DNA of 64,000 nt from Paraburkholderia sp. BCC1884 (lineage in GTDB: Bacteria > Pseudomonadota > Gammaproteobacteria > Burkholderiales > Burkholderiaceae): NCBI RefSeq assembly GCF_900996225.1, contig NZ_CAAJGL010000079.1:620001-684000 (forward strand), written 5' to 3'. Each line of letters opens with the position of its first letter. Position 1 is the stretch's first letter. The position numbers and the translations under genes are program-made. Shown here piece after piece: positions 36,110 through 44,965 of the stretch. The notes under the pieces were generated by a model, which did no database searches, was not told the DNA's origin, and saw only the letters and a list, made by a program, of their open reading frames with translations.

Positions 36110-36859
36110 ATGTCGATTTCAGCGTTTCAAGCGGCTCCGGCCATCCCGGCAGCCGCCAGCACGACGGCGCGCGGCTGGATCGCTTCGGTCCGTCGCGCGG
36201 CGTCGCGCCTCGGCTTTGCCGCGACGCTGGCTTGCGCCGCGCTGGGTTCGCTGGTTGCGTCGCCGGCGCATGCCGCGCCGATCGACTCGCTGATCAAGTC
36301 GGTCAAGTTCGACGACGTCGACAGTGTCAACAAGCTCCTCGCCAAAGGCATGGACCCGAACAGCGTGGATAACCAGGGCATTCCGCTGCTGGTGCTGGCC
36401 GCGCGCGAGAAGTCGGACAAGGTGGGCGCTGCACTGGTCGCCAATCCGAAGACCAACATCGAAATCCAGGACAAGGCCGGCGAAAACGCGATGATGATGG
36501 CCGCGCTGAATGGCGACCTCGACTTCGTCAATCTGCTGATCGCGAAAGACGCCGAAGTCAACAAGAAGGGTTGGGCGCCGCTGCACTACGCGGCCGCAAA
36601 CGGCCATGACGACGTGGTCAAGGTACTGCTCGACCACTCGGCCTACGTCGACGCCGGTTCGCCGAACGGCACCACGCCGCTGATGATGGCCTCGCGCGGC
36701 GGTCACGTGTCGACGGTGAAACTGCTGCTCGACAACGGCGCGGATCTGACGGTCAAAAATCAGATCGGCATGACGGCGCTCGATTTTGCGAAGACGTACA
36801 AAGAGCCGGACGTCGTCGAAGGGCTGACGGCCCGCTTGCAGCAGACGCAACCGAAGTAA
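36110..36859 (+). CDS. Secreted ankyrin-repeat protein
   Basis: About 249 residues from the ATG at 36110, chosen because GAGAGAAA lies just upstream; an earlier in-frame ATG at 36095 is weaker. A long N-region with an Arg-rich n-part, a hydrophobic core (FAATLACAALGSLVA) and SPAHA cleavage site predict export to the periplasm. The mature part consists of about five ankyrin repeats, recognisable by PLHYAAANGHDDVVKVLL, TPLMMASRGGHVSTVKLLL and similar units. It likely mediates protein contacts in the periplasm. Ankyrin proteins at this position downstream of tatD are common in Burkholderiales; the binding partner is unknown. Confidence 0.87.
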   Translation: MSISAFQAAPAIPAAASTTARGWIASVRRAASRLGFAATLACAALGSLVASPAHAAPIDSLIKSVKFDDVDSVNKLLAKGMDPNSVDNQGIPLLVLAAREKSDKVGAALVANPKTNIEIQDKAGENAMMMAALNGDLDFVNLLIAKDAEVNKKGWAPLHYAAANGHDDVVKVLLDHSAYVDAGSPNGTTPLMMASRGGHVSTVKLLLDNGADLTVKNQIGMTALDFAKTYKEPDVVEGLTARLQQTQPK

Positions 36860-37047
36860 ATGGACTCGCGCTCCGGGGCGGCGGGTCGCCGGCCCGGGAT
36901 TGCCGCGAAATAGCCTGAAGATAGCGGCTGCACACACGCTGCGGCTTCGCAAAACAGTGCAGAATGACGACTTGGCGCGCCCCTATTTGGCGTGCCGTCC
37001 GGATGCGGCAACAGACCGCCTGATAAACGACCCTGGAAAGGAACACC

Positions 37048-37404
37048 ATGCTGCGGGCTTTGATTTTCGCCAGCGCGCTTGCCGTACCGCTATCGGCCGC
37101 CGCGTTTACGGGAGGCGACCTCAACAAGCTGTGCACCAAGACGGATGTGGCATCGCGTAGCGCGTGTGCCGCTTATATCGAAGGCGCCGCCGACGGCATC
37201 TTCAACACCATCGACGCGATCGGCGGCACCACCGGGCCACGCGTCGGCCAGTACTTCTGTTTGCCGCAGGACGCACGCTCGGCGCAGTTGACCGATGCGG
37301 TGCGCAAATACATCGCCGAAAATCCGATCGTGGCGGGCTACAACGCCAGCACGGCGATCTCGCTGGGACTCGGTAAAGCGTTTCCTTGCCGGAGCGGGAA
37401 CTGA
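37048..37404 (+). CDS. Rap1a/Tai-like secreted protein
   Basis: A 118-residue protein with a signal peptide (MLRALIFASALAVPLSAAA). The mature part contains four cysteines (Cys29, Cys40, one in YFCLPQ, one in AFPC). The pattern C..C-x-YIEGAADG ..CLP ..YIAENP ..GKAFPC matches the Rap1a/Tai fold, periplasmic immunity proteins against type VI secretion amidase effectors and relatives of unknown function. No T6SS gene or amidase effector is nearby, so an immunity function cannot be assumed. The start is supported by GGAAAGGAACACC. Confidence 0.78.
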   Translation: MLRALIFASALAVPLSAAAFTGGDLNKLCTKTDVASRSACAAYIEGAADGIFNTIDAIGGTTGPRVGQYFCLPQDARSAQLTDAVRKYIAENPIVAGYNASTAISLGLGKAFPCRSGN

Positions 37405-37798
37405 GTCGGCGGTCGGGTTGATCGACGTGTCGACCCACGGCTGAGGCGAGGCGCTCCACACCGGGCGCGAGGCGCTCAGCGGGTTGTAAAAGCAGGAATT
37501 GGCTCGGGCCGACGCAGGCGTCGGAGCTGTCCGGGCCGGCTTTATCTCCGCGTGTCGGTTCGGCGCGTGCCGGGCCGGGAGTGCGCCCGGCAGAGCGCCG
37601 CGCAGCATGCAATGCGCGATCGCCTTCAGGGCGTCCGGCGGCGGCCATTTCGAGCGGCGCAGGCGGATCTGGCAATCCGCCGCTCACGGCCCGCGTACAG
37701 CGCGCCTCGCACGTTGCACCAGGCACTACACCATCTCGCGGCTACGCATCAGGCTTGCCGCTTCCGTCCACCGCCCAGCCCCAGAGGACCATGCTCCC
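37405..37798. other. Gene-free stretch before the MscS channel gene
   Basis: A GC-rich 394-base gap. The only structure I see is an 11-base direct repeat GCGAGGCGCTC (37446-37456 and 37467-37477). Open frames here overlap the MscS frame upstream of its start and show no family resemblance. No terminator or promoter stands out. Confidence 0.5.
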
Positions 37799-39034
37799 AT
37801 GCCGACTCTCGACGACCTCAACCGCATCGCCGAAGCGCCCCTGCACACCTGGCTCGGCGCGTTGATCGTCTCGGTCATCGCGGTGGTGCTGGCCATGGGC
37901 GTCCATCGGATCGGCGCACGCATCGTGACGCGCATCGCGCGGCCGTATCCGCTCACGAGCGTGGTGCTGCGCTATATCGACAAACCGTCGCTGTTCGTCC
38001 TCGTGATTCTCGCTCTGGAGGCCGTGTGGTCGGAAGCGCCGGACGAACTCACCTTCATCACGCCCTTGCGCGACGTCGCCGGAATCGCGCTGATCGGCGC
38101 ACTGACGTGGCTATCGGTACGCTCGGCGGCGGCCATCGGCGAGGCCATCATTCAGGCCCATCCGCTCGATACCGCCGACAATCTGCAGGCCCGCCGCATC
38201 CACACCCAGGCGCGCGTGCTGGCGCGCTCGGTGATGCTGGTGATCGTGATCGTCGGCGTGGGCGGCGCGTTGATGACCTTTCCGAATGTCCGTCAGATCG
38301 GCGCGAGTCTGCTGGCGTCTGCTGGCGTCGCCGGTCTGGTCGCCGGTATCGCGGCACGGCCGGTGCTCGGCAATCTGATCGCCGGTTTGCAGATCGCGCT
38401 GTCGCAGCCGATCCGTCTCGACGATGTCGTCGTCATTCAGGGCGAGTGGGGACGTATCGAGGAAATTACCGGTACGTATGTCTCGGTGCGCCTCTGGGAT
38501 CAGCGCCGGCTGATCGTGCCGCTGCAATGGTTCATCGAAAACCCGTTCTCCAACTGGACGCGCAGCAGTTCGCAGATCATCGGCACGGTGTTTCTGTATG
38601 TGGATTACCGGATGCCGCTTGCGCCGCTGCGCGAGGAGCTCGCGCGCATCGTCGAAGACGCGCCGGAGTGGGATCGCCGCGTGCAGGTCCTGCAGGTCAC
38701 CGACGGCACCGAGCGCTCCATGCAGTTGCGCGCACTCGTCAGTTCGCTCGATTCGGGCCTCAACTGGGACCTGCGCTGCCGCGTGCGCGAGGGCCTGCTC
38801 GATTTCATCCAGCAACACTATCCGCAGTTCTTGCCGCGGGCGCGCGCGGAGGTGTCGGCGGAACTGGAAAACGGCAACGGCGAGCCGCTCGACTGGGTGC
38901 CGCGCGGCGCGCAGACGCCCGCCGGCAGTACCGCCGCGCATACCGAAGCCGATCCGGTGGCAAGCCGGGTGGGACGGCCGCAAGCGGTGGAGGCGGCGCC
39001 GAGGGCGAGCGTCAACGAAAAGGAAAAGGCGTAG
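37799..39034 (+). CDS. MscS-family mechanosensitive channel
   Basis: A 411-residue inner-membrane protein. Several transmembrane segments occupy roughly residues 15-45, 60-80, 90-110 and 140-160. The pore-lining helix is in SLLASAGVAGLVAGIAARPVLG, with the Ala/Gly periodicity of MscS TM3. The beta domain starts at LSQPIRLDDVVVIQGEWGRIEEITG, a classic MscS signature. The C-terminal 60 residues are hydrophilic, Glu/Ala/Arg-rich. It probably relieves osmotic downshock and lies next to otsA, the trehalose synthase gene of the same physiology. The ATG at 37799 gives the canonical short N-terminus; the 100-codon extension upstream is not supported. Confidence 0.9.
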   Translation: MPTLDDLNRIAEAPLHTWLGALIVSVIAVVLAMGVHRIGARIVTRIARPYPLTSVVLRYIDKPSLFVLVILALEAVWSEAPDELTFITPLRDVAGIALIGALTWLSVRSAAAIGEAIIQAHPLDTADNLQARRIHTQARVLARSVMLVIVIVGVGGALMTFPNVRQIGASLLASAGVAGLVAGIAARPVLGNLIAGLQIALSQPIRLDDVVVIQGEWGRIEEITGTYVSVRLWDQRRLIVPLQWFIENPFSNWTRSSSQIIGTVFLYVDYRMPLAPLREELARIVEDAPEWDRRVQVLQVTDGTERSMQLRALVSSLDSGLNWDLRCRVREGLLDFIQQHYPQFLPRARAEVSAELENGNGEPLDWVPRGAQTPAGSTAAHTEADPVASRVGRPQAVEAAPRASVNEKEKA

Positions 39035-39222
39035 GCCGGCCTGTAAATCCATGCAACTGATCGGGCACTAAAGCGGTCGAACCGTCCACTTACTTACGAA
39101 TCCGGCGCGGCCGGGCGCATTATTCTGTTTCGGATGCTCGTCGCGAGCAGCGTGCGAAAGCCTGCCAACATCTGAATGCCGAGTCACCCGCCCGCGCCAC
39201 GCGAACCAAGGAGGACAGCACT

Positions 39223-40635
39223 ATGGGTCGACTGATCGTCGTGTCGAATCGCGTCGCAACGCCGACGGAAACCAAAGGATCAGCGGGCGGACTCGCGGTC
39301 GGCGTATTCGGCGCGCTCAAGGATGCGGGCGGCGTATGGTTCGGCTGGAGCGGCGACGTGGTGAGCGAGACCGTCGCCAACGCCGGGCCGACGCTGGAAC
39401 AGGACGGCGCGGTGACCTTCGCGACCGTCGGCCTCACGCGCAAGGACTACGACCAGTACTATCGCGGCTTTTCCAATGCCACGTTATGGCCGGTCTTCCA
39501 CTATCGCAACGATCTGGCGCGCTACGAGCGCGAAGAATACGCGGGCTACCGGCGCGTGAACGCATGGCTTGCGCACAAGCTGATCAAGCTGCTCGAACCC
39601 GACGACGTGATCTGGATTCACGACTATCACCTGATCCCGTTCGCCGAAGCGCTGCGCAACGAAGGCATCACGAATCGCATCGGCTTTTTCCTGCACATTC
39701 CGTTTCCCGCGCCGCAGATCCTGCTCAACATCCCACCGCACGAAGAACTGGTGAAGTCGCTCTCGTGTTATGACCTGCTGGGCTTCCAGACCGCCACCGA
39801 CGAAGAGGCGTTTCACGACTACGTGGCCCGCCACGCGCGCGGCACGGTCAGCAAGGATGGTCTCGTCGAAGTGTTCGGCCGCAAGCTGCGCACCGGCGTC
39901 TACCGGATCGGCGTGTTTCCGGACGAAATCGCCGAACAGGCCAAGCGCTACGAAAGCCGTCAGCACGTGCTCGACCTCAAGCAGAGCCTGGAAGGCCGCA
40001 AGCTGATCATGAGTGTCGACCGGCTCGATTATTCGAAGGGCCTCGTCGAGCGCTTTCGCGCGTTCGAACAACTGCTGGAGCGCTCGCCCGAATGGCGCGG
40101 CAACGTCACGCTGGTGCAGATCGCACCGCCCACGCGTTCGGACGTCGCCACCTATCAGAAGATCCGTCAGGATCTGGAGTACGAAGCAGGGCGCATCAAC
40201 GGTCGTTACTCGGGCCTCGACTACACGCCGATCCGCTATCTGAACCAGCAGTACGACCGCTGGAAGCTGATGTCGCTGTTCCGCGAATCGCAGATCGGTT
40301 TCGTCACGCCCTTGCACGACGGCATGAATCTGGTCGCGAAGGAATACGTCGCGGCGCAGAATCCCGACGACCCGGGCGTGCTGGTGCTGTCGATGTTCGC
40401 GGGTGCCGCGGCCGAGTTGAGCGGCGCGTTGATGGTCAATCCGCACGACGCAATCGGCATGTGCGAGGCCTTGCAACGCGCGTTGCAGATGCCGCTCGAC
40501 GCGCGTCAGCGGCGTCACGAGATCAATATGGCGGCGCTGCGCAAGAACGATCTCGGCGTCTGGCGCGACAGTTTTCTGCGCGATCTGCGCAGCGTGCCCG
40601 TGCAGAAGCCCGGCAAGGGCGGCGGCCATAAGTGA
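39223..40635 (+). CDS. otsA: Trehalose-6-phosphate synthase
   Basis: A GT20 retaining glycosyltransferase joining UDP-glucose (or ADP-glucose) to glucose-6-phosphate to make trehalose-6-phosphate, an osmoprotectant route. The 470-residue protein shows VSNRVATPT at the N-terminus with the sugar-phosphate loop (GGLAVGVFGAL), the DDVIWIHDYHL segment, SVDRLDYSKGLVERF, and LHDGMNLVAKEYVA. A strong AGGAGG precedes the ATG. No otsB phosphatase gene is adjacent, so that step must be encoded elsewhere. MscS lies upstream and an ATPase gene downstream. Confidence 0.95.
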   Translation: MGRLIVVSNRVATPTETKGSAGGLAVGVFGALKDAGGVWFGWSGDVVSETVANAGPTLEQDGAVTFATVGLTRKDYDQYYRGFSNATLWPVFHYRNDLARYEREEYAGYRRVNAWLAHKLIKLLEPDDVIWIHDYHLIPFAEALRNEGITNRIGFFLHIPFPAPQILLNIPPHEELVKSLSCYDLLGFQTATDEEAFHDYVARHARGTVSKDGLVEVFGRKLRTGVYRIGVFPDEIAEQAKRYESRQHVLDLKQSLEGRKLIMSVDRLDYSKGLVERFRAFEQLLERSPEWRGNVTLVQIAPPTRSDVATYQKIRQDLEYEAGRINGRYSGLDYTPIRYLNQQYDRWKLMSLFRESQIGFVTPLHDGMNLVAKEYVAAQNPDDPGVLVLSMFAGAAAELSGALMVNPHDAIGMCEALQRALQMPLDARQRRHEINMAALRKNDLGVWRDSFLRDLRSVPVQKPGKGGGHK

Positions 40636-40708
40636 TGGGACTGCTGGCCGAAGCCGCCGCTTTGAGTAGCATGGCCGCTCGTGCCGCCGGCGCACGAAGC
40701 ACGGTCGC

Positions 40709-41875
40709 ATGCTGACCACGCTGGCGGTGGCGGGATACCGGTCGCTGCGCGAGTTGATCGTGCCGCTCGGGCGCCTGAATGTCATCACGGGCGCGAACGG
40801 CAGCGGCAAATCGAGCGTCTATCGGTCGCTGCGTCTGCTGGCCGAAACGGCGCGCGGCGGAGTGATCACGTCGCTCGCGCGCGAGGGCGGTTTGCCATCC
40901 ACCTTGTGGGCCGGGCCGGAACGGTTTTCGCGGGCGGTGCTGGCGGGCGAGGCGCCCGTCGAGGGCACGCGTCGCAAGGATCCGGTGAGCCTGCGGCTGG
41001 GTTTCGCCAGCGAGGCGTTCAGTTATGCGATCGATCTCGGTTTGCCGCCGCTGGATCGTGAAACGCGTTTTCCGCTCGACCCCACCATCAAACGCGAGTG
41101 CATCTGGAGCGGTCCGGTGCTGCGGCCTTCGGCGCTGCTGGTCGACCGCCAGGGCGCGGTGCTGCGCACCCGCGACGAGCAAGGCGACTGGCAGACCGTT
41201 CCCCAGCCCGTCGCCAGTTTCGACAGCATGATGACGGAGTTCTCCGACCCGCGCACCGCGCCCGAAATGATTACCGTGCGCGAGCAGATCCGCTCGTGGC
41301 GTTTCTACGACCACTTCCGCACCGACGCCGAGGCGGCCGCGCGCCTGCCACAGATCGGCACGCACACGCCGGTGCTCGCCAACGACGGCGCGGACCTCGC
41401 GGCGGCCTTGCAAACCATCCGCGAAATCGGCGACCCGAACGCGCTCGACGCCGCCATCGACGACGCCTTTCCCGGCTCGCGTCTGGATGTCGCGACACAC
41501 GACAGCCGCTTCGAAGTGGTGATGCATCAGCACGGTCTGCTGCGTCCGCTCAAAGGCGCGGAGTTGTCCGACGGCACCTTGCGCTATCTCTTGCTGGTCG
41601 CCGCGCTGTTGACGCCGCGGCCGCCCGCGCTCCTGGTCCTCAACGAACCGGAGACGAGTCTGCATCCCGACTTGCTGCCGGCGCTCGCCCGCCTGATCGC
41701 GCGTGCGTCCGCGCATTCGCAGGTACTGGTCGTGTCGCACGCGGCACGATTGATCGCGGCCCTCGAACGCGAGGAAGAGAGTCAGTCGATCGTGCTCGAG
41801 AAGCACTTCGGCGCGACCCGTATCGCCGACGCGGACGATCGCGATCTGCCGCCGTGGAAGTGGCCGGCGCGTTGA
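40709..41875 (+). CDS. COG4637-like predicted ATPase (RecF/SMC-type AAA)
   Basis: A 388-residue stand-alone ATPase. The N-terminal LTTLAVAGYRSLRELIVPL strand and GANGSGKSSVYRSL Walker A are typical of OLD/RecF-like AAA proteins. A signature-like LSDGTLRYLLL and the Walker B segment LLVLNEPETSLHPDLLP follow, with Asn in place of the usual first Asp, as I recall for the COG4637 group. The H-loop is in VVSHAARLI. There is no TOPRIM nuclease domain and no partner nuclease gene, so an anti-phage OLD role is not supported. Function is unknown. Confidence 0.82.
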   Translation: MLTTLAVAGYRSLRELIVPLGRLNVITGANGSGKSSVYRSLRLLAETARGGVITSLAREGGLPSTLWAGPERFSRAVLAGEAPVEGTRRKDPVSLRLGFASEAFSYAIDLGLPPLDRETRFPLDPTIKRECIWSGPVLRPSALLVDRQGAVLRTRDEQGDWQTVPQPVASFDSMMTEFSDPRTAPEMITVREQIRSWRFYDHFRTDAEAAARLPQIGTHTPVLANDGADLAAALQTIREIGDPNALDAAIDDAFPGSRLDVATHDSRFEVVMHQHGLLRPLKGAELSDGTLRYLLLVAALLTPRPPALLVLNEPETSLHPDLLPALARLIARASAHSQVLVVSHAARLIAALEREEESQSIVLEKHFGATRIADADDRDLPPWKWPAR

Positions 41876-42083
41876 TTGGCGCGGTACGGTCGCGCCGGTG
41901 GGATGTAAGCTAACTGTAACAGCGCCGAGCAAATGCAAGACGAAGGGCTTTTTGCCGGTACGTGGTGAATAATGCTGGGATGCCGGTGGTGCACCGCCTG
42001 GAATCGCGGGCTGGCACTGTCATACTCGGCGCCGCTGACGCGCACCGCCCCAGGCGCAAGCCGTCAGTTCACGGAGACACAAT

Positions 42084-43151
42084 ATGAAGATTGCGCAGAT
42101 CGCCCCCTTGACCGAATCGGTGCCGCCCAAGCTCTATGGCGGCACGGAACGCGTCGTGTCCTACATCACCGAAGCGCTGGTCGATCTGGGCCACGACGTG
42201 ACGTTGTTCGCGAGCGGCGACTCGGTGACGAGCGCGAAGCTCGAACCGGTCTGGCCGCGCGCGCTGCGTCTGGACCCGGGCATTCGCGACCGCGTCGCGC
42301 CTCACATGCTGCTGATGGAACTGGTGCGCCGCCAGGCCGAGAATTTCGACGTGCTGCATTTTCACCTCGACTACTACTCGTTCTCGGTCTTCAAGCGTCA
42401 GGACACGCCTTTCGTGACGACGATGCACGGCCGTCTCGACCTGCCGGAACAACAGCCGGTATTCGACACCTTCAACACGGCGCCGGTGATTTCGATCTCG
42501 AATGCGCAACGTCATCCGCTGCCGCAGGCCAAATGGCTGACCACGGTCTACCATGGCCTGCCGGATCAGCTTTATACCCCGCAACCGGTCGAGCAGAAAT
42601 ACCTCGCGTTCCTCGGCCGGATTTCGCCTGAGAAGCGCGTCGATACCGCGATCCGCATTGCCGGGCGCTGCGGCATGCCGATCCGTATCGCCGCGAAAGT
42701 GGACACGGCCGACCGCGAGTACTTCGAGCGCGAGATTCGTCCTTTGCTGGACTTGCCCTACGTCGAATTCATTGGCGAGATCGCGGATCATCAGAAGGCC
42801 GAATTTTTGTCCGGCGCGCATGCGTTGCTGTTTCCGATCGACTGGCCGGAGCCGTTCGGCCTCGTGATGATCGAGGCCATGGCGTGTGGTACGCCGGTGA
42901 TCGCCTTCAATCGCGGTTCGGTGCCGGAAGTGCTGGAGGAAGGACTCACGGGCTTTATCGTCGAAGACGAGATCGGCGCGGTGGCGGCGGTCAACCGCCT
43001 GCATAAGATGCCGCGTGCGGCCGTGCGCAAGCGCTTCGAAGAGCGCTTCACTTCGCATCGCATGGCGCAGCAGTATGTCGACGCTTACCAGTCGGTGATT
43101 CGTGCGCAGAAGCGCTCGCGCTTCAAGGTGATCGACACGTCCGGCAGTTGA
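42084..43151 (+). CDS. Glycosyltransferase family 4
   Basis: A 355-residue GT-B retaining glycosyltransferase. N-terminal MKIAQIAPLTESVPPKLYGG with the GG substrate loop; the donor-binding C-terminal domain contains FLGRISPEKRVDTAIRIAG and the E-x7-E region PFGLVMIEAMACGTPVIAF. The sequence resembles sugar-nucleotide-dependent (GDP- or UDP-) glycosyltransferases, including the AviGT4-like cluster. It stands apart from the bce locus and is flanked by an ATPase gene and a bidirectional terminator. Substrate is unknown; trehalose, glycogen or cell-wall sugars are possible. Confidence 0.88.
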   Translation: MKIAQIAPLTESVPPKLYGGTERVVSYITEALVDLGHDVTLFASGDSVTSAKLEPVWPRALRLDPGIRDRVAPHMLLMELVRRQAENFDVLHFHLDYYSFSVFKRQDTPFVTTMHGRLDLPEQQPVFDTFNTAPVISISNAQRHPLPQAKWLTTVYHGLPDQLYTPQPVEQKYLAFLGRISPEKRVDTAIRIAGRCGMPIRIAAKVDTADREYFEREIRPLLDLPYVEFIGEIADHQKAEFLSGAHALLFPIDWPEPFGLVMIEAMACGTPVIAFNRGSVPEVLEEGLTGFIVEDEIGAVAAVNRLHKMPRAAVRKRFEERFTSHRMAQQYVDAYQSVIRAQKRSRFKVIDTSGS

Positions 43152-43171
43152 GTCGCGTGGCGCCGGCAGCA

Positions 43172-43211
43172 TAAAAAAAGCGGCGATGTGCAATGCACAT
43201 CGCCGCTTTTT
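43172..43211. terminator. Bidirectional terminator after the GT4 gene
   Basis: AAAAAAAGCGGCGATGTGCA / TGCACATCGCCGCTTTTT inverted repeat of 16-18 bases with a minimal loop and T-runs on both strands. It separates the converging GT4 and SYLF genes. Confidence 0.92.
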
Positions 43212-43274
43212 CATGACCGCTTCGGACGGAACACAGGCACGCCCCGCAGCCTCGCCAGACCGATAACCGGACTA

Positions 43275-43862
43275 TCAGATTTTCAGGCGCGATACCTTGG
43301 TGCCTGACAGCGACAGATCGCCCATCAGACCTGCATTGGTCAGCACGAACACTTCGACCGGCGCGGTGGCCGTAGTCGTGTCGATTGCGCCGTTTGCGCC
43401 CATTTTCACCAGCGCCACCGAGGCGTCGCCGCCGACCGACCAGCCGTCGGCATTGCGGAATTTGTCCAGTGCGTCTTGCGTCATGAACAGGAAAATGATG
43501 GCTTTCGACTGCGCGCCTGCCTGCAGGCCGAACGAACCGGAAATCGTACTGTAGTAGCCGACCGTGCCGCCGCCCACGCGCAGCGAACCTTCGCCGTACT
43601 GACCGCCGACGATGAAGCCGGCCTGCAGGACCGACGGGAACACCAGCACGCCGCGCGCCTTGGAAACCAGCTCGCGCGAACCCTGCACGGTGGTGAACAG
43701 ACGCGACATGGTGCCGTCGACGCTGGCGTCGATCGACTGGCGTTTCGATGAATCGGTGGAAGGGGTGTCGTGGTTGCTGCCGTTGGTCGTACAACCAGCG
43801 AGTGCAAGGCCTCCGAAAGCGAGCGCAGCGGTAGTCTTCAGCATGAAGTTTCGTCTTTGCAT
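43275..43862 (-). CDS. SYLF (YSC84-like) domain lipoprotein
   Basis: A 195-residue exported protein from the ATG at 43862, with GGAG 10 bases upstream. The N-terminus QRRNFMLK fits the twin-arginine signal pattern (RR-x-F-x-x-K) and is followed by a hydrophobic segment and lipobox LALAGC. The mature part holds the SYLF/Ysc84 domain: KARGVLVFPSVLQAGFIVGGQYGEG, TISGSFGLQAGAQ, and a C-terminal L-S-L-S-G-T-K-V. SYLF domains bind phosphoinositides in eukaryotes; bacterial ones are of unknown function and often envelope proteins. Whether Tat or Sec is used is uncertain. Confidence 0.85.
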   Translation of the reverse strand: MQRRNFMLKTTAALAFGGLALAGCTTNGSNHDTPSTDSSKRQSIDASVDGTMSRLFTTVQGSRELVSKARGVLVFPSVLQAGFIVGGQYGEGSLRVGGGTVGYYSTISGSFGLQAGAQSKAIIFLFMTQDALDKFRNADGWSVGGDASVALVKMGANGAIDTTTATAPVEVFVLTNAGLMGDLSLSGTKVSRLKI

Positions 43863-44265
43863 CGTTTTTCTCCGTATGGTTCCGGGGCGCAACCTCGGTG
43901 TCTGTTGCCGGGTTGCTTTTAAGTTATATCACAGGAAAGCGTAAAAGGTGCGTTTGATCGGCAGGCGAAAAGCCTTGCAGGGCGGGGCTTTGCGGCAAGT
44001 CGTAAGACTCGGTGCAGTAACTTTGACCTGCCGCAGGCCAGCGCGAAACGCCGCTTGGGCCGCGCTTTGGAACGGCTACGCCCGTCTTCTCGCCGAAGGA
44101 TCCCTCGGCCGACGAACACCGTTTGCGAGCACGCTGGCTCATCCGTTTTTACCGATGCGCCAAATGCACTGCATCGCTGAAATCGAACGAAAAGTGTTGC
44201 ACGGACGCCGCATATCGCATCGGCACGCAATGGGGCGCGCGTGGCCCAATTCCGTCTGGATCGGA
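43863..44265. other. Gene-free stretch upstream of the SYLF gene
   Basis: A 403-base stretch. It contains the SYLF gene leader and an AT-rich patch near 43915-43945 that may hold its promoter. Open frames on both strands (such as 43948-44874) show no family resemblance and overlap the next gene. Nothing else recognised. Confidence 0.4.
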
Positions 44266-44715
44266 TCACCCATGATTGGCGGGGCTCTTCACCGGCGGTG
44301 GCCGCCGCAATGCACGGCGCACCATGCCGATCACGACACCGATCAGGAACAGGATCACCGCGGGCACGATCCAGTAGCCGACGAACGCATGCCAGAGATA
44401 AGACATCAAAGTGGATCGGCGCACGCTGTATTCGTTGCGGGCGTCCTGCTGGCGCGCCGCATTCGCGGCCAGCACGTCGGCCGGGCAACCGGCGGCGCGC
44501 GCTTCGTCGGGCTCGCCATGGCAGCGCGCGGCTGCGCCTGCCGCGCGTTGGGCGCCGGTCAGATTCCAGGTGGTCAGCTCGCGGTTGAGGTCGACGGCGT
44601 TATAGGCCATTTCCTCGCGGATTTCGCTCACCGCCACGATCGCCACGGGTACGGCCCAGAATACGATGACGACCAGCCACCGCCTCAGCCAGCGGTTTTT
44701 ATGCTTCGATACCAT
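44266..44715 (-). CDS. Hypothetical inner-membrane protein
   Basis: A 149-residue protein. A cationic N-terminus (KHKNRWLRRW) precedes the first transmembrane segment (about residues 12-31, LVVIVFWAVPVAIVAV). A hydrophilic middle with two Cys (ARCHGEPDEARAAGCPAD) follows, which would lie in the periplasm. A second transmembrane segment (about residues 113-131, WIVPAVILFLIGVVIGMV) and an Arg/Pro-rich cytoplasmic tail end the protein. Topology in-out-in is inferred. No family is recognised. A ribosome-binding GGAGG element (ATCGGAGGCAAGG) lies upstream of the start. Confidence 0.7.
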   Translation of the reverse strand: MVSKHKNRWLRRWLVVIVFWAVPVAIVAVSEIREEMAYNAVDLNRELTTWNLTGAQRAAGAAARCHGEPDEARAAGCPADVLAANAARQQDARNEYSVRRSTLMSYLWHAFVGYWIVPAVILFLIGVVIGMVRRALRRPPPVKSPANHG

Positions 44716-44965
44716 CCTTGCCTCCGATCGATGCTCTGCAGCACGAACGACAAGATGGCGGCCCGTCTAATGTTGTATAGGGGGGTGGGCCGTCTCCGCA
44801 GCCATCATAGAAGAAAAATGGCGGGTTCGGGCGAGTGGCGCGAGCGCGCGTGGGCGGTGAAGGGGCCGAGATAGGGTAAGCCCCGCGCCGGGTTCCGGCG
44901 CGGGCCGGATCGAGCGCGGCGAAGCGTGGCGCCGCGCTGAAGTCGCGCGGCGCGCTTCGACTCGC

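Noticed and set aside
40709..41875. OLD-type anti-phage defence ATPase
   Set aside because: No TOPRIM domain and no partner nuclease or other defence gene nearby.
43948..44874. 308-codon open frame on the plus strand over the small membrane-protein gene
   Set aside because: Composition is Arg/His-rich and it overlaps a gene with clear membrane topology and a ribosome site.
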